From Drechmeria coniospora (taxonomy: Eukaryota; Ascomycota; Sordariomycetes; Hypocreales; Ophiocordycipitaceae), in the NCBI RefSeq assembly GCF_001625195.1, contig NC_054391.1, positions 8,322,552 to 8,386,551 of the forward strand: 64,000 nt of DNA. The letters run 5' to 3'. The notes beneath the pieces are model-generated. The model saw nothing but the letters and a program-made list of their open reading frames with translations. It was not told the DNA's origin and did not search any database. Positions 46,925 through 59,083 of the stretch are shown here, piece by piece (within the stretch, counting starts at the first letter, position 1; the number at the start of each line of letters is the position of its first letter). The translations under genes and the position numbers were made by a program.

Positions 46925-49593
46925 ATGGCTGCGCCTGCGAAGCAGTCGAGATGGGGCTCGTTCCTCTCCCAGACCGTCGCGGGCGTGGAGTCACGACTTG
47001 ACAATATCCTTGCCGACGCCGATGACAGCCAGCAGCAGCCGGCACCTGTGGTCGCCACGGCGTCATCAAGCAACAATGCCGAGCCCGTACCCAGCTCTGG
47101 TGTGTCCTGACCTGTCTCCTCCATCGACATGATGCGCGTCCACCTGGCTTTGAGGTGCCCGAGACTGATAAATCCTGTCCGCATGAGCAGCCAACTCGTT
47201 GCCGGCTTCTAGCAGCCGTGCCAATGACCGACTCCAGGCAAGGCTGGCCAAAGCGATGATCGCCAAAAGTGCGGCGGGTGGGACCAGCAGCAAGGACACC
47301 AACTCGCCGCGCAGCTCGGCCGACGTAGCGAGTCGGCCGTCGACGGACGACAAAGCCCGGCTCGACCAGACAGGACCTGTGGCAGCCGATTCGGGCTCGA
47401 TACCCCCGCCGAAGCAAGTCGAAGTCGAAGCCGAGCCGTCGTCAACAACGGCCAACGCCGACGGGAACCGGATCGACCGATTGGCCAACGATACCCCAAC
47501 AAGCGATGTGAACAGGGGCCAAGACACCCCGTCGGAGCTCTCAGCATCCGGACTTATCGGAGGGGGAGCAGCTGGGCCCAAGGCGACGGAACGAACATAC
47601 GAGATCTCAGACTCTGCCGTCGAGGAAATGAAGGCGCGTCACCAGGATGAAATCCAAGACTACGTGGAAAGGGTAGACTCCCTCGAATCAAAGTTGCAAT
47701 ACTTAGCCAAGAGCACAGCAGACTCGGCCAAGAGGGCGGCATCGTCCGCCTCTCCCAGCGGTTTGGAGCGTAAAATTGCGGAAAGGGACGAGAAGATCGC
47801 CTTGTTGCTGCAGGAAGGTCAGGCTCTGTCAAGCACGGAGCAGAAGCTCCGTGCTTCAGCCAGAAAGTTACGTGTGCAGATGTCGGAACTGGAGAAACAG
47901 ACGGAAGAGCTCAGGAAGGACAGGGACAAGGCCGTGTCAAATGCCGAAGAGTTGCGCAACCGCCTAGACGTCGCTGAGGGAAGCGAGATGCGCCAAGCGG
48001 AAACCCGACGGGTAACCGCAGCTTTGCAACAGGAGATTGAGGAGCTGAAGACGGAGCACACGAAGAAGGACGAGGCGTACCAATGGCTGGAACAGGAGAG
48101 CAAGGCGAAATCCCAGCAGGTCGAGGCTGCTAACGCAGAAGCGTTGAGCAGGGCGCTGGCCGGGGAGCGTGCGAAGCACAAGGAGCTCGATGAGACAATC
48201 GCCGCCCTCCGAGCAGAAAAAGAGTCGCAAGCTACCATGGCCAAGCAAGTGGATATCGAGTGGCGTGAAAGGCTAGAGCGTGCCGTGGAAAGAGGCAGCA
48301 AGGTCGAGGAAGAGCTGAAGATGGAACTGCGAACCATGGAGAGCAGGCTGGAGGCCATGCGAACGGCCGCCGAGGAGGCGTCATCTGGATCGGGAGGCGA
48401 GGCACAGGTCAAGATGTTCAGGCAAATTGAGACGTTGCAATCGCAATACGCGTCTGCCAGGGAGAACTGGCAGGGCATGGAGTCGTCTCTTCTGGCAAAG
48501 GCCGCCAACCTCGAGAAGGAGAAAGACGAGGCCCTTCGTCGAGAGTCAGAGATGCGCAAGAAAGCGCGCGACGCGGTGAGTAGCCTTCCTGTTCCAGAAA
48601 CAATCGAGGCGAATGCTGATGTCTCTCCGGTAGGCCATCCGCAACAGACACCTCGAGGATGAAGTGTCGGCGATGCAGCCCGCGCTTGCGACGGCGCGGC
48701 AGGAGTTGGAGGCGGTCACCCTCCAGCTTGCCACCATGAAAACTGCTTCGAGGGACGCGGAGGAGGCTCTCGAGCAGGCGAGAAAGGATCTCAACAAGGA
48801 AAAGAGGCGCCTGGAAAGCCGGGACGATGGCGCCGAGGCGGAACGGCGGCAGTGGGCCGACGATGTGGCCGGTGCGACGTCCAGAGGCCACCCGACCCAG
48901 CATGATTCCCCTACGCCGTTGCCGCAGCGAACCTTTAGCTCTGATTTCATGGCAATGGGACTGCCTGCTCTCAGCAAACCTCGACGAACGCCGACGTACG
49001 GGAGCATACCGGACAGCCCTGCAGAGGTCATGTCTCCCATTCGACGGCTCTCCTGTCAACCCCCTGGCAGGCTCAGCATCGCCTCCACCGTCGGGTACGG
49101 GCAACCGCTGACCCCCTTCTCCCCCTTCGAAGCTCCGAGCGAGTCGCAATTCAACGCGTGGCCGTCTGCCGTCGATCGTGAAAACGGCGCGGACGAGGAG
49201 GTGCCGTCCTCGCCTCGCAACATCGCTCACGACATGATATCGGTGTCGACTGCGACGGCCGGTCCCTCCGTTCAGCTCGTGGAACGGATGAGCGCGGCGA
49301 TACGACGACTGGAGGGCGAAAAGGTGGCGGCCAAGGAGGAAATGGCGAGGGTTTGCCACCAGAGGGACGAGGCTCTGGCGGACTTGGTTAACCTCATGAA
49401 GGAGCTGGAAGAGGCCAATGCCGCTGCCAAGAGCGTCCCAGAGCTGGAGGGCAAGGTTTCGGATCTCGATTCAAGATACCAAACGACGCTGGAAATGCTT
49501 GGGGAAAAGAGCGAGCTCGTTGAGGAGCTCAAGGCTGATGTCCAGGACGTCAAGGCCATGTATCGGGAGCTTGTGGAGAGGACAGTTACGTGA
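46925..49593 (+). CDS. SGM1: golgin-like coiled-coil protein, TMF1/SGM1 type, three exons
   Basis: Exons are 46925-47099, 47191-48575 and 48634-49593; introns are 91 and 58 nt, and frames join, giving 839 residues. The opening WGSFLSQTVAGVESRLDNIL is typical of fungal SGM1/TMF proteins, and the SSRANDRLQARLAKAM segment follows exon 2 entry. Heptad-rich coiled coil covers roughly residues 190-560; a disordered Ser/Pro linker follows, and a second coiled coil at the C-terminus corresponds to the TMF Rab6-binding region (LEMLGEKSELVEELKADVQD). The family tethers vesicles at the Golgi through Ypt6/Rab6. It converges on NAS6 with 89 bp between stops. The symbol is by family, moderately sure. Confidence 0.8.
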
Positions 49594-49682
49594 ACCCCCC
49601 GCCATCTCTGACCCACGTTTTCTTTGCGCGGGAAGAAGTTTAGAAGTGCTGCGCTGCCACTTCCACGGCGACCTACACCTAG

Positions 49683-50880
49683 CTACAGGGAGAGGTCGAC
49701 GCCTTCCCTTTCCGCTCCTTGTATGATATACAAGCGTACCTGTTCAACATAGATCGTTAGCTGGTAGGTAGAGGAGGGTGACAAGCGGCAGAATGTTCCG
49801 GGTTTCCATGGGAAAGCCTACCTCCTTGTCTGGTGCTAGATCGAGTGCCAGCTCCTCTGCCCTGTTCTTGATACCGAAATCGGCTCCATGTTTCAGCAAT
49901 GCCACAGCCACATCACCTACAGCCGGCATGCCAGTCAGTCAAGAGTCGGACCGGCAGCCCGATCCCGTCACGATACGTACCGTGTCCCTCGGCAACGGCG
50001 TGGTGCAGCGGCGTATACCCCTCGTCGTCCGTCGGGTTGAGCGGGCTCATGTTTTGGAGCAGCAAGTTCACCATGGGCTCCGAGCCAGCCGCGGCAGCAC
50101 GATGAATTGGGTACTGCCCACGACGATCACGGATGCGAGTCGAGGCGGCTGGCTTCGCCTCAATAAGCATTCGAGCGATGTCCATGTTCTTTTTGGAGGC
50201 GACAAAGTGAAGGGCGCTCTACGGCAATGGCCATGTCAACGTTGAAGCGTCCAAGGGGAGTGCAGAGTGGCGGGAGGCTCTCTCACTTGACCGTTGCTGT
50301 CTATGCAATGAGGTCGTTTCAGCGCTGCGGTTTTGACATAGTCGTCGGCGAAGAAACTCACTCTTCTCATTCACGTTGGCGCCCTTCTGGAGCAGCATCT
50401 TGAGGACCGCTTCGCCGTTGGGGACGCTCGCCGATATCATCAGCGGGGTCCAGCCGCTGCCATCCTGCAGCAATCTTCAGCATCGGACCTGACAGTGATT
50501 TCGCATTTTACAGCGACGAAGAACTGACTTGCACATCCGGATCGAAGGCAGGGTGGTTGACTAAAAGGACAACAATGTCCAGGTTGTTGGAGGAGACGGC
50601 CCAGTGGATGGCATACCGACCGTCGTCATCTCTTTTCTGCGAGAGCTTTGGGTCCGTCTACCAGGTCGTGTTAGCATCGCGAGGTTACCAACCTTTTCAG
50701 ATCTGCCCAGTAGTTCATATCCCACGTACCTTGAGAAGCCCTTCCGCCTTGGCCACTAGGAACGGTGCCATCAGCATTGGATTCGTCGTAAATGAGATAG
50801 AGGAACATCGAGGTGACCAACGGACCTTTCCCTTCGCGCGCCGCGGTATGGAGCGGATATCGATCGTTGTCCTCATCCAT
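49683..50880 (-). CDS. NAS6: proteasome assembly chaperone NAS6 / gankyrin (PSMD10), eight exons
   Basis: Ankyrin-repeat chaperone binding the ATPase Rpt3 during 19S assembly. Exons: 50880-50826, 50755-50730, 50657-50529, 50464-50362, 50300-50287, 50218-49981, 49916-49822, 49739-49683; introns 61-82 nt. All phases join, giving 238 residues (family about 230). Ankyrin motifs: YPLHTAAREGK, YAIHWAVSSNNLDIVVLLVN, GWTPLMISAS, SALHFVASKKNMDIARMLI, YPIHRAAAAGS and YTPLHHAVAEGHGDVAVALL. The tail LDLAPDKEVRLYI then AEREGVDL is the gankyrin end. Two micro-exons (26 and 14 nt) are required to keep the frame. A C-terminal ORF reading through the last intron gives a false end. Confidence 0.9.
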
Positions 50881-51814
50881 TCTTGTCGATACTTCTACGA
50901 GCGATCGAGCGGGAGCTTGCTCACGAGTTGGGAGCGTAGTTTTGTTGTCCTGGGGAGGGGGGGGGGGGGGGGGGGAACAAAGTTGGATGAACAAACTGTT
51001 CCTCAATTCAATGACATGACATGGAAACGTTCTCTGGTTCGTTTGCTTTTGGAAAGAGACCCAATATCTAAAAACCGACCATTCAGCTACGTACAATATG
51101 TACCTACCTACTTACTGTACGTACTTAAGTACGTGGTTCGGAGTAATTACTCTCCGCATACGGAGTACATGTACAAGCACATCACTAACATCACTAAACT
51201 ATAGTACTCCGTAGTAGGCCCTGCCGCGTACCCAATGGCCCTCCCCATCAACTATACGCGTACTGTACTTGAGTGCTTTACATGTCCTACTGGTACATTT
51301 GCACAAATAGCTAGGTAATAATTGGTTCAGTTCGGTGCATATGAGCAGTACGAAGAGATGCTCGCACATCAGCCGTAATTGTACTTTTGTTGACGACATG
51401 CGCTTACTGGACGGAGTACTATGGAGGAGGTGCCGTCATGTATTAATTATAATTCGGTGTAAACGTACTCCGTAAGCACGTACTGTAATTACTCCAGGTA
51501 TGACAACAGTGAACACCGACTTGACTTGTACTTATGATTTGCACCTACCGACTACTGTATGTACTTCTGACTGTTAGCCTACAGAGCACAGTACATATGT
51601 ACCTTTCTCCATTCAATACTTACTTACAAGCACTAGCCCCGCAACCCGCACTGGTTGCCCGTTTGCTGTACTAACTCCGTACAGCAACAGATGTGGCCTA
51701 TTATTGTCCTGGCCGATTCTGTTAATTACATAAAGGAGGACGAGCGCACTGTCAAACCTACAGCAGTTCTCAACCTACATTGCTCCATCCGCTGGCCAAG
51801 GACAAGTCACGACC
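50881..51814. other. divergent NAS6/PRP46 intergenic region with G run and GTAC motifs
   Basis: Contains a G run of about 18-20 bases at 50957-50976. A cluster of TACGGAGTA/TACTCCGTA and GTACTTAAGTAC-like words covers 51105-51690. No gene is supported; it should hold both promoters. Confidence 0.45.
51105..51690. repeat. zone of GTAC palindromes and TACGGAGTA elements upstream of PRP46
   Basis: Copies near 51138, 51158, 51203, 51410, 51465 and 51674 among GTACTTAAGTACG-like palindromes. Same word family as in the other spacers. Confidence 0.55.
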
Positions 51815-53359
51815 ATGGAGGCACCGCAACTGGCGGCGCAAAATGCGTCGCATCTCGGAGAGCTCGCATCGCCAAACGCCCTCATCTCGAGACGACTTTT
51901 TACCCGCGCCACCGAGCAACCAGTTGTGAAGCGACAGAAGCTCGAGGACGCGTTCCAAGACTCTGCCATGAAGCATCGTTTCCTGGCCGAGTACCACGGC
52001 GTGCAGACGTTGCCCGCGACGATTGCAGCAAGACAACCGACGAAGAAACCCGGAAGGGCATCGGCTACGGCGAAGGCAGGAACTGCGTCTCGTGCGTTGA
52101 CGGGGCGCTCACAAAAGCTCCTCGAGGACGTTCCTGGATCAACAGGGCCGGCGGCGGCGGAGGCCGCTTCCGGTGCAGAGACGGCAAGTAATATGAGCTT
52201 GGAGAGAAGGATAAACCAGCAGTACCAGCACGCCAAGCCAGAATGGCACCCTCCTTGGAAGTTGATGAGAGTTATATCCGGGCACCTGGGTTGGGTGCGG
52301 GCACTCGCCGTGGAGCCTGGAAACAAGTGGTTCGCGAGCGGTGCTGGCGATCGGACAATCAAAATCTGGGATATGGCCACCGGCTCTCTACGACTTACCC
52401 TCACCGGCCACATCAGCACCGTCCGCGGCCTCGCCGTTTCACCACGTCATCCCTATCTGTTCTCCTGCGGCGAGGACAAGATGGTCAAGTGCTGGGATCT
52501 CGAGACAAACAAGGTCATCCGCCACTACCATGGCCACCTGAGCGGTGTATATACCATGTCCCTTCACCCTACGCTCGACGTTCTCGTCACTGGTGGTAGG
52601 GATGGCGTTGCCCGAGTTTGGGACATGCGAACGAGGAGTAACATCCACGTTCTGAGTGGCCATACTCAGACCGTTGCCGACGTCAAATGTCAAGAGGCCG
52701 ACCCCCAGGTCATCACCGGATCGCTCGACTCCACCGTGAGGCTCTGGGATCTGGCTGCAGGCAAGACCATGGGCGTGCTCACCCACCACAAGAAGGGTGT
52801 GCGCGCCCTGGCCGTGCATCCCAACGAGTTTACATTCGCCAGTGCCAGCACCGGAAGCATAAAGCAGTGGAAGTGCCCCGAGGGTGCCTTTATGCAAAAT
52901 TTCGAGGGCCAAAATGCCATCATCAACACCCTCAGCCTGAACCAGAAAAACGTCATGTTCTCGGGAGGTGAGTGCTTGCCCTTGCCACTAGCCCCCCTTG
53001 ACACTCACGACTGTGCTGACGAGCACGCACGCAGGCGATAACGGCTCCATGGGCTTTTGGGATTGGAAGTCGGGCAGCCGCTTCCAGGCTCTCGACACCA
53101 CAGCTCAACCTGGCTCCCTCGATGCCGAGGCGGGCATAATGAGCTCCACCTTTGATCGCTCGGGATTGCGACTTATCTGTGGCGAGGCCGACAAGACCAG
53201 TACGTCATCCACCCACTCCCAGTCCCCGTATCCCCCTAGCCGCCGCCGGCGACTGGCTGCTGACGGAAAGTAGTCAAAATCTGGAAGCAAGACGAGAAAG
53301 CGTCGCCCGAGACGCATCCCATCCAATGGACGCCGACGCTAGCGCGGCGCAAATTTTAG
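51815..53359 (+). CDS. PRP46: pre-mRNA-splicing WD40 protein PRP46 (PRL1/PLRG1), three exons
   Basis: Component of the Prp19-associated (NTC) complex of the spliceosome. Exons are 51815-52967, 53035-53199 and 53274-53359; introns are 67 and 74 nt, both in phase 1, giving 467 residues. The N-terminal region is disordered. Seven WD40 blades start at [20 protein letters not shown] (about residue 145); GH...WD pairs follow ([36 protein letters not shown]). Exons 2 and 3 supply the last blades ([26 protein letters not shown]), so the long ORF alone is truncated. The end RRKF matches the short C-terminus of the family. It converges on ORC1 with 120 bp between stops. Confidence 0.93.
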
Positions 53360-53479
53360 GAGGTTGTGTTCTGGCGGGCGTTGCGTTGCGAAAAAAAAGT
53401 GGCATGGAGAGGCAATCACGGGAGTGAAGATGTCATTTCATGTCGGCTTGATACGCTGAAATTTCACTTTCTTCCGTCT

Positions 53480-55834
53480 TCAGATCCCGATGCCCATGGC
53501 TTTGAGCTCTCCATCATCGCGAAGCGCCATCTTCACCTCGTCATCGGCGACGGCCAGCCGTAGCTTGCTGGACCGCTCTGCCCGCTGTGTCTCGAGGTTG
53601 ATGAGACCGGCCGCGACGAGGTCAAGGGCCGCCGTGTGGACACTGCTGGGTCTGGTGCTCGGTCGCGGGCCGCTCGCCGGGGTTCCCTTGAGGCTACTGC
53701 CCAGGATAGAAGCCATCCCTGGGTTCACGGGTGAGGAATGGACAGTAGCCCGCTGCAGCTCGTCCAATGCTTCGCCGAAAGTCGTCTCCGCAAGGCCCGT
53801 TCTCCGAATCCGTAGCAGCAACGCCGCCATGAAGAGCTTGGACATGAGTGGGAGGCCCCGGAGATGCTGCTGGACCGGGTTGCTCGTCGCCTCGTTGATG
53901 GCCTTTTTGATGGTCGCAATGGTGACCCTGCCGGCACGCGACGGCTGGTTGGCCCCTCCCGTCTTGGACGGCGTCGGTGGTAGGTCGCCATCGGCGTCGC
54001 GCTCGGCGAGCTCGACTGCTCGACGGCAAATATCCAGCGCCCTTCGAGCGTCTCCGCTGACGGCAGCGACTTTGCGGCTGGCAAACTGAATGGCGTCAGG
54101 GTCGACAACGTTGTCGGGGACGCCTTCGAGACGCGATTGTATGATTTTCATGAGTTGCTCGTGCGTGTACCCTGGGAAGGTAATTCGGGTAAGGCCTGTA
54201 TGATGCCATGATGTCAGCGTCATAGACAGAGCTGGCGCCCATGGCGTATGCAACGACCACAGTCAACGTACCGAGCCGACTGCTGATCTTATTGCTCAAC
54301 GTTCTCTCCGGGAGATCCATGGTGTTTGCCACGGCGAGAACAATCAGACGGCTGTGCCGCAGGGTTGGCCAGTTGAAGAAGTTGTACATGACTGCCTGGT
54401 TCTTGGTAACGAGCTGATCAAGCTCGTCCATCAGGACGACGCAAGGCGTACGCCGAGGGCTTGGGTTGCCAAACTCCCGTTCTAGCATGTCCAAAGCCTG
54501 CGACGGGCTTGCCCGCTGGCCATTGAGCGCTTCCCAGAGTAAGGTGTACGACTGGTGAGGGTCGGTGATTTTCATGCCGTTGATCTCGACGAAGATGAAA
54601 TCATCCAGTTCATCCGAACCAACAGCATCATCAAGCCGGGATATAACCTCGCGAACGGTGGCCGTCTTGCCAGTTCCGGGTGTGCCGGAGATGTATATAC
54701 AGTTGCCGGTCCCCTCGGTGATGGCAGCTTCAAGATGTGAGTAGACGAGAGCGAATTCTCCCTCGCGACAGGGAAGGCTGGTTGGTACGGATGACACGTG
54801 GAGGTGAGAGCGTGCGATCTGGAAAGGGGATGACTGGGCCTGTCCAGGAAACAGTTTCCGGGTGGCGAGGGGGGTAAACTCGAGTTTCTTGCCTGCGCCC
54901 CTGATGGCATGTCAGCAACGGTCTTCTGCGCGGGCGGGAGGGGGTAACGTACCTCTTTTGCGATCGCGAGCCATGCTCGACATGGCCCCGTTTGGACTGG
55001 GGCGTCCTGGCCGACACGGTGCTAGTCTTGGTTGGCGTTTGAGGAGGCAAGTATGCGGGATCATGGGGTGACTGGCCCCGGGCCTTTCCCCGGCGGCGAG
55101 TTGCCTTGGTGTCTCGTTCTATCCGCTGGCTCAGTTCGAATATGTCCTTCCCGCCACGGTAGATCTCTTCCCATATGAACTCGTCGGTGTAGCTGGCCGT
55201 TCTTGTGTTGCAGCCGCGACGACAGATGAAGGTCTTCCCATACTCGGGGAAGTGGCGCGGGATCTTGCCAGACGGGAACTTGAATAGAAACGCTTCCAAT
55301 GAGGTAACTTGAGCCTTGCCGTTGATGGAGGCCAGCGGGTTCTTGTCCCACGACGGGGAAATGTATAGCTCGTTCTACACGCCGGCATCAGTGCCGCGAA
55401 AGGCGCTCGGAGTGGTGGTGGATGCATACCCAGTAGAAGTCATCGCGCTTCTTGCTCTTGTTCCTTATCTCTTTCTCCGTCGAAAACCACATAAAGTTAG
55501 CAGCTTTGTCGCCCTCGCCATCAGGCTCGATGAACTCGCATATGATGGCCACCCATGCCTCATTGGATCCCTCGGCCTTGAGAAGCACGCAATCGCCGAC
55601 CCGACACTCGAAGCTGCCCATGCGAGCTCCTACTATTCTGTCCGACACCTTCCGTCTCTTGCTATGGCTCTGGCCGTCGTCCTCGTTCGGTTCGACGCCG
55701 TAAATCCATTCCCAAGGCAGGTCATCTTCCCCTAGCTCGTCATCCGAGTCTTCGCGAGCAACGCCCGAAAAGGACCGCTTCTGGGGTCGCTGGGAGGTCG
55801 ACGCGTCTCGTTTGGCACCGCTCTTGGGTGTCAT
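53480..55834 (-). CDS. ORC1: origin recognition complex subunit 1 (ORC1), four exons
   Basis: Largest ORC subunit, ATP-dependent origin binding and MCM loading. Exons are 55834-55430, 55374-54953, 54900-54272 and 54195-53480; introns are 55, 52 and 76 nt; frames join, giving 723 residues. An N-terminal BAH domain spans about residues 35-190 (GDCVLLKAEGSNEAWVAII, TEKEIRNKSKK, NELYISPSWDKNPLASI). AAA+ ATPase: Walker A GTPGTGKT (about 346), Walker B VVLMDELDQL (about 430), sensor region VLAVANTMDLPERTLS, box VII-like RLGLTRITFPGYTHEQL and sensor 2 SGDARRALDICRRA. A C-terminal winged-helix domain follows. An in-frame ATG at 55858 would add eight residues. Confidence 0.93.
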
Positions 55835-56516
55835 GGCATCGAATTCGACCGTGCGCACGGGAGTGTGCCGTTTGGCAACTGCGTGTTGGAGTGAATGTGA
55901 AACGGAGACGTGACGGTGGGGGAGGAGGCGGGAGGTAGCTAGCTAGTACTCCGCTGTCGGTGACTAAACGTTACTTGGGAACGACCGCTCGGGTGTTGGC
56001 GTACGGCATCCAAGCAGGTACCCGTTGGTCTACGGTAATCAAAACGGATGGCTCATTCATAGGAATCTGTACATCAGAAATGATTACGTTCACGATCGGG
56101 CGCAAGAGATAGTGGACAATGCATTTCGAGAATTCGTAGCTGGTGCGGGCTATATGTGTTGGCTGGAGCGACTGGCTCGCTTGTTCAAGCAACTGCAACT
56201 GGACGATCAAAACAAGCAGCTCGATCGACCCTTCCTCCCAGTCGCCTGCTGCCTACCGCCTGCCTAATTGTCTTCGATAATTTGTTTTGCACAAAAACCG
56301 CATTGGCAGCTGCCAATTGCCACTTGTCATATCAGGTGCCAGGTGTGGTTTCTTGTTGGCAGCTCCGAAACGCAACCAGTCCGGCCACTCATACCAGTCA
56401 CAGACACATCATTGCACACATGCTCTTTCCATACGCACAATTTCTCACACGCTGCATACAGGCATATACAAGCTTGCCGTCTCACCTTCACCTACAACAC
56501 TGAAGATTTGATAACG
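55835..56516. other. divergent promoter region, ORC1 and unknown gene
   Basis: Intergenic between head-to-head genes. No gene and no strong motif beyond a TACTCCG copy near 55947. A short ORF at 56268-56516 is the leader of the downstream gene. Confidence 0.4.
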
Positions 56517-58184
56517 ATGCAGGGAAGCTTGCGAGGCGGGCCTCGGCCGCAGTCAGGGGCAAACAATGGCGCCAAGGCGAAAGCCTTTGTCAAGCAGTGC
56601 ACTATGGCGTCTGCCAAGTCCACGGCTGACAGGAGACGGCAAGCAAACTTTCTCGCAGCCGAGGAGGAACTCCTCAACCGACCGCCTGCCGACCGGCCTT
56701 TAATCCAGGTAGGCAAATATCCATCATGATGATACCGTTATGCAACTGACGTGGAAGCAGGTGAACCTAGTGATTCCTGGGAAGCACATGCTCCCCCGCA
56801 ACCTCGATGATCCTGCAGCTTTAAACGCTATCCGCAGGACGCATAGGGTCTGGATTACCAGGCCTCAGCCCAATATCCTGGTTATCCATAGCGACGACAC
56901 ACAGCGGTTGCAGTGCGCATTGAAGGATCTTAACTGGACGATCCATGATATGCGTCGTTCGGATGAGATAGCCGTCACGCGCTTCGTGACCCAACAGCCT
57001 GCAAATATGACTGAGGACGTTCTCGTCAAGGTTGAGCTGAACGCACGTCCCTATATGGCAGGCAACAGCCGCACACCTGATTCGGGTGAAACCCTCCCCG
57101 TCGCGTTAGGCCTGTTCCATGAACTAGCTGGCAGAGTCACATCATCGGCAGAATCACTGAGAAGACTGACAGTGGACCTAAAGATGCGTGTCAATTTCGG
57201 TAGCCTGCAAGTGCGCCGGAGGAAAAGGACTCTCGGGAATGAGATGACGTATGCCGACTTTGCACACATGGTGTCCCAGTATGCCATCCGTGGAGGAGCC
57301 CATCTCGACAAAAGGTACGAAGCGGAAAATGAAAGTGAAACGGATTCTGGCATGAACTGACGAGGTCACAAGACTACCAGACGTCCAACGTGCCAACAAA
57401 GTCATACAGCATATCGTCAATCCCGCCGCTGGGCTCTATTATCCCGACATGGGGGTTGTCCGAAGTCGGTGCACTGTTCTGTTGAAAATTCAGGATCATG
57501 ATCTGGTGTCGGAAGCTGAAGTCCCGTTCACGGAGAACGTGGGGTTGTCTACGCCAATGCTGGCGAGACCGGAGCCGTGGCCTAGACTGAATTGGACAGT
57601 GGCAGCCCCTGATATGTATGTCGCGCTGGATCTAGTTTTACCGCACAAACTGACAAGGGCGACCCAGGAAACTTGATTGGAATTTTGAGGTCGGTTCATT
57701 TCATACAATGGAGGCCGTCCCACACGAACTCCGAAGTCTGACCGAACATCTCGTTTTGGTCCCAAGCGACGCTGGATCGAACCAGACCGCATCACTCAGT
57801 ATACCCAAGCTTGTGGCCAGAGGGCCTGGCAGTAATCAAGTCAAGGAGACCATGCTGAAGGTTTCAATTTTGGTGCCCTTCCAGGATACACCGTACATTG
57901 TCGAGATCAGTACCACTCAAGCGTGGGCCGGCATGAAAACCAGCACAGAACCAAGGACTTGGTGGGGAATGGAATTTTATGGCCGAAACTGGGACGAATC
58001 TATCAACTATATGAGCCCAGGAAATCGGAAGAAGGATTGGGGTTCAGGACTGCAGACAATTTGGCCAGGAGACGCTCCAGGATTGGAGCCGAGATTCATG
58101 AGCTTCTTGGAGCACATTCTCCAAGTCCAATCAGCGGTGGGAAAGGTGGACTTTGGCCAGTCCACAACCGAAACGTCAACATAG
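56517..58184 (+). CDS. unrecognised fungal protein with a possible KH-like N-terminal segment, four exons
   Basis: Exons are 56517-56708, 56761-57314, 57373-57615 and 57668-58184; introns are 52, 58 and 52 nt, each with a plausible CTGAC-type branch point; frames join, giving 501 residues. A basic, Gln/Asn/Gly-rich N-terminus is followed by VNLVIPGKHMLPRNLDDPAA and an alternating hydrophobic region (VWITRPQPNILVIHSDD) that recalls a KH or similar RNA-binding fold; this is a weak impression only. Exons 3-4 encode LPDVQRANKVIQHIVNPAAG and a beta-rich C-terminal domain (WAGMKTSTEPRTWWGMEFYG). No signal peptide or membrane segment. Cytosolic, function unknown. It converges on GIM5, 179 bp between stops. 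Confidence 0.7.
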
Positions 58185-58363
58185 TTGCATGAGAAGTGCC
58201 CTGGCTAAAGAAAACAAGGAACGGGAGGTGCCGTGCGATGCCTTGTGATTCATAGCAACGGAATCAAGCAGGGTAGACTCTAGTATGGTCTGGCTGGGAA
58301 GCGGATAGTACTAGGGGCGGTGTGACGTGAATGAAATGCAGGCAGTGAATAGCATGGCCGCGT

Positions 58364-59083
58364 CTAGGACGGGACACTCTGAGATGATACGAGTTTTTGC
58401 CTCAAAACTGGCCCAGAATTAGCCTCGACAGTTAGGGGCTAAGATGAACCGAAGCAGTTGGGTATGAAAACGTACCTTCCTCTACGGCCCTCACATTGGC
58501 CTGTTTTCGCTGTAGAATCGCCTCCAGATCTTTGAGATTGCTCGACATCTCTCGCACTTTGGACTCGTAGAACTTCTCCGCCGAGCTCAATTTCTAGGGG
58601 TGTATCAGCTTTCATCTGCCGAGCGCCAACGTGTCTGGATCAGGTCCAAACCTTTTCCACCAGAAATCCTGTGCCTACATCCACCAGCACGGCATTCGAA
58701 TTTGTGAGTTCGCCGCGGACATATAGCGAGTTTGTAAGTGGGACGAGGACTGAGTTACTGGCTGCTTCATTGTTCGTTCGTTGTTAGCATCTATGCCCAC
58801 AACACAATTCCAATCCTTTGTTTGGGGGGTGTACCGTCCGAAGCCAAGGACCGGCTATTGACGCATTGAAGGCAGTCCTTGAACTTGTTCTGGGCGCCGT
58901 GGAGTTGCGCAAATGACGAGGTCAGATGCTCGAGCTCTTCGTCGAGTTGTTTCTTGACCTGTGCGAGCTGCTGGGGCTCAAGGCTGTCAAGGTTGAGGGT
59001 GCCTGAGGGTTGAAAAGAGTCAGCGGAGAGTCTAAGGAGGCTTTCCTCAATCCCGGCTTACCTGTTTCGCGTTCGCCAGGCAT
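58364..59083 (-). CDS. GIM5: prefoldin subunit 5 (GIM5/PFD5), five exons
   Basis: Alpha-type subunit of the hexameric prefoldin chaperone that delivers actin and tubulin to CCT. Exons are 59083-59062, 59002-58835, 58764-58652, 58593-58476 and 58407-58364; introns are 58-70 nt; frames join, giving 154 residues, the family length. Sequence hallmarks: LDSLEPQQLAQVKKQLDEEL, LTSSFAQLHGAQNKFKDCL, LVPLTNSLYVRGEL, VLVDVGTGFLVEK and SAEKFYESKVREM, i.e. helix, beta-hairpin, helix. One intron starts GTTTGG, an unusual donor. No long ORF covers this gene, so it is invisible to ORF-only scans. Confidence 0.92.

Noticed and set aside
50671..51096. Minus-strand 141-residue ORF over the NAS6 5' end
   Set aside because: It reads through two introns and the G run; only the segment from 50880 to 50826 (and micro-exon 50755-50730) belongs to NAS6.
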